A stretch of 27,855 nucleotides of DNA from Penium margaritaceum. Lineage: Eukaryota > Streptophyta > Zygnematophyceae > Desmidiales > Peniaceae. The stretch is taken from NCBI GenBank assembly GCA_023375785.1, contig SZWC01015135.1, positions 8,003 through 35,857 of the forward strand, read 5' to 3'. The translations under genes and the position numbers were made by a program. The notes below the pieces were generated by a model. It saw only the letters and a program-made list of their open reading frames with translations. It was not told the DNA's origin and ran no database searches. Shown piece by piece: positions 27,819 to 27,855 of the stretch; within the stretch, counting starts at the first letter, position 1; every line of letters starts with the position of its first letter.

Positions 27819-27855
<37 letters not shown>
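27412..27855 (+). repeat. Second intron (partial) with long (AC)n microsatellite
   Basis: After the donor at 27412, about 200 bp of non-coding sequence leads into an (AC)n/(ACGC)n tract from about 27619 to the window end. ACGCAC variants dominate at the left and pure AC at the right. Cys/Val-rich minus-strand frames here are repeat artefacts. Confidence 0.85.

Noticed and set aside
27522..27854. Cys/Val-rich minus-strand frames at the right edge
   Set aside because: They are translations of the (AC)n microsatellite.
1..27855. CRISPR arrays, bacterial operons, tRNA and rRNA genes
   Set aside because: No spaced direct-repeat array, no ribosome-binding-site-led gene clusters and no complete tRNA fold were found. 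The tandem repeats here have no unique spacers.

Overview
This is nuclear DNA of a complex eukaryote, most likely of the green-plant lineage. The retroelements use the plant-type initiator-Met tRNA primer site (TGGTATCAGAGC), one is a plant-style TRIM, and the only recognisable gene is an intron-containing KCTD-type BTB/POZ gene of the sort found in plants and algae. A charophyte or a non-seed land plant would fit, but the species cannot be fixed from the sequence. Most of the window is retroelements, structured repeats and low-complexity DNA. Long open frames in the simple repeats are composition artefacts and are not annotated as genes.

Layout. 1-900 is G-rich low complexity. 900-3229 is unremarkable spacer. 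3230-11397 is a complete but old LTR retrotransposon (8168 bp, LTRs of 1606 and 1558 bp, perfect 5-bp target duplication CGCCT, primer site, polypurine tract). It has no reverse transcriptase or integrase; instead it holds one decayed Gln-rich reading frame, an 86-bp tandem array and an antisense open frame preceded by a TATA box. 12325-15926 is a probable second, very old LTR pair enclosing degenerate ~30-bp repeats and a ~1.9-kb polypyrimidine tract. That tract contains one N flanked by an exact 190-bp duplication, probably an assembly error. 15930-17880 is AT-rich.

17880-23825 holds three dispersed copies (two +, one -) of an unusual repeat built as a chain of hairpins. Several stems pair in every copy although their sequences differ. 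Two copies carry a long foldback, one with a perfect 35-bp stem; the third lacks it. Copy 1 is interrupted by a 161-bp solo LTR with its own target duplication. The matching complete 404-bp TRIM lies at 21859-22262 with everything expected: two LTRs, primer site, polypurine tract and target duplication. Between these lies an unrecognised minus-strand Cys-rich membrane-protein-like frame (20293-20793).

24250-27855 is the genic end. Exon 1 of the KCTD-type BTB gene (24630-25173; Ala/Ser/Gly-rich N-terminus, then the start of the BTB domain) joins in phase across a 2128-bp intron to exon 2 (27302-27411). The intron contains a 10-bp GCTGCCCTGC satellite, a 446-bp TA-flanked MITE and a 16-bp tandem array. 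The gene continues past the right edge, after a long (AC)n tract.
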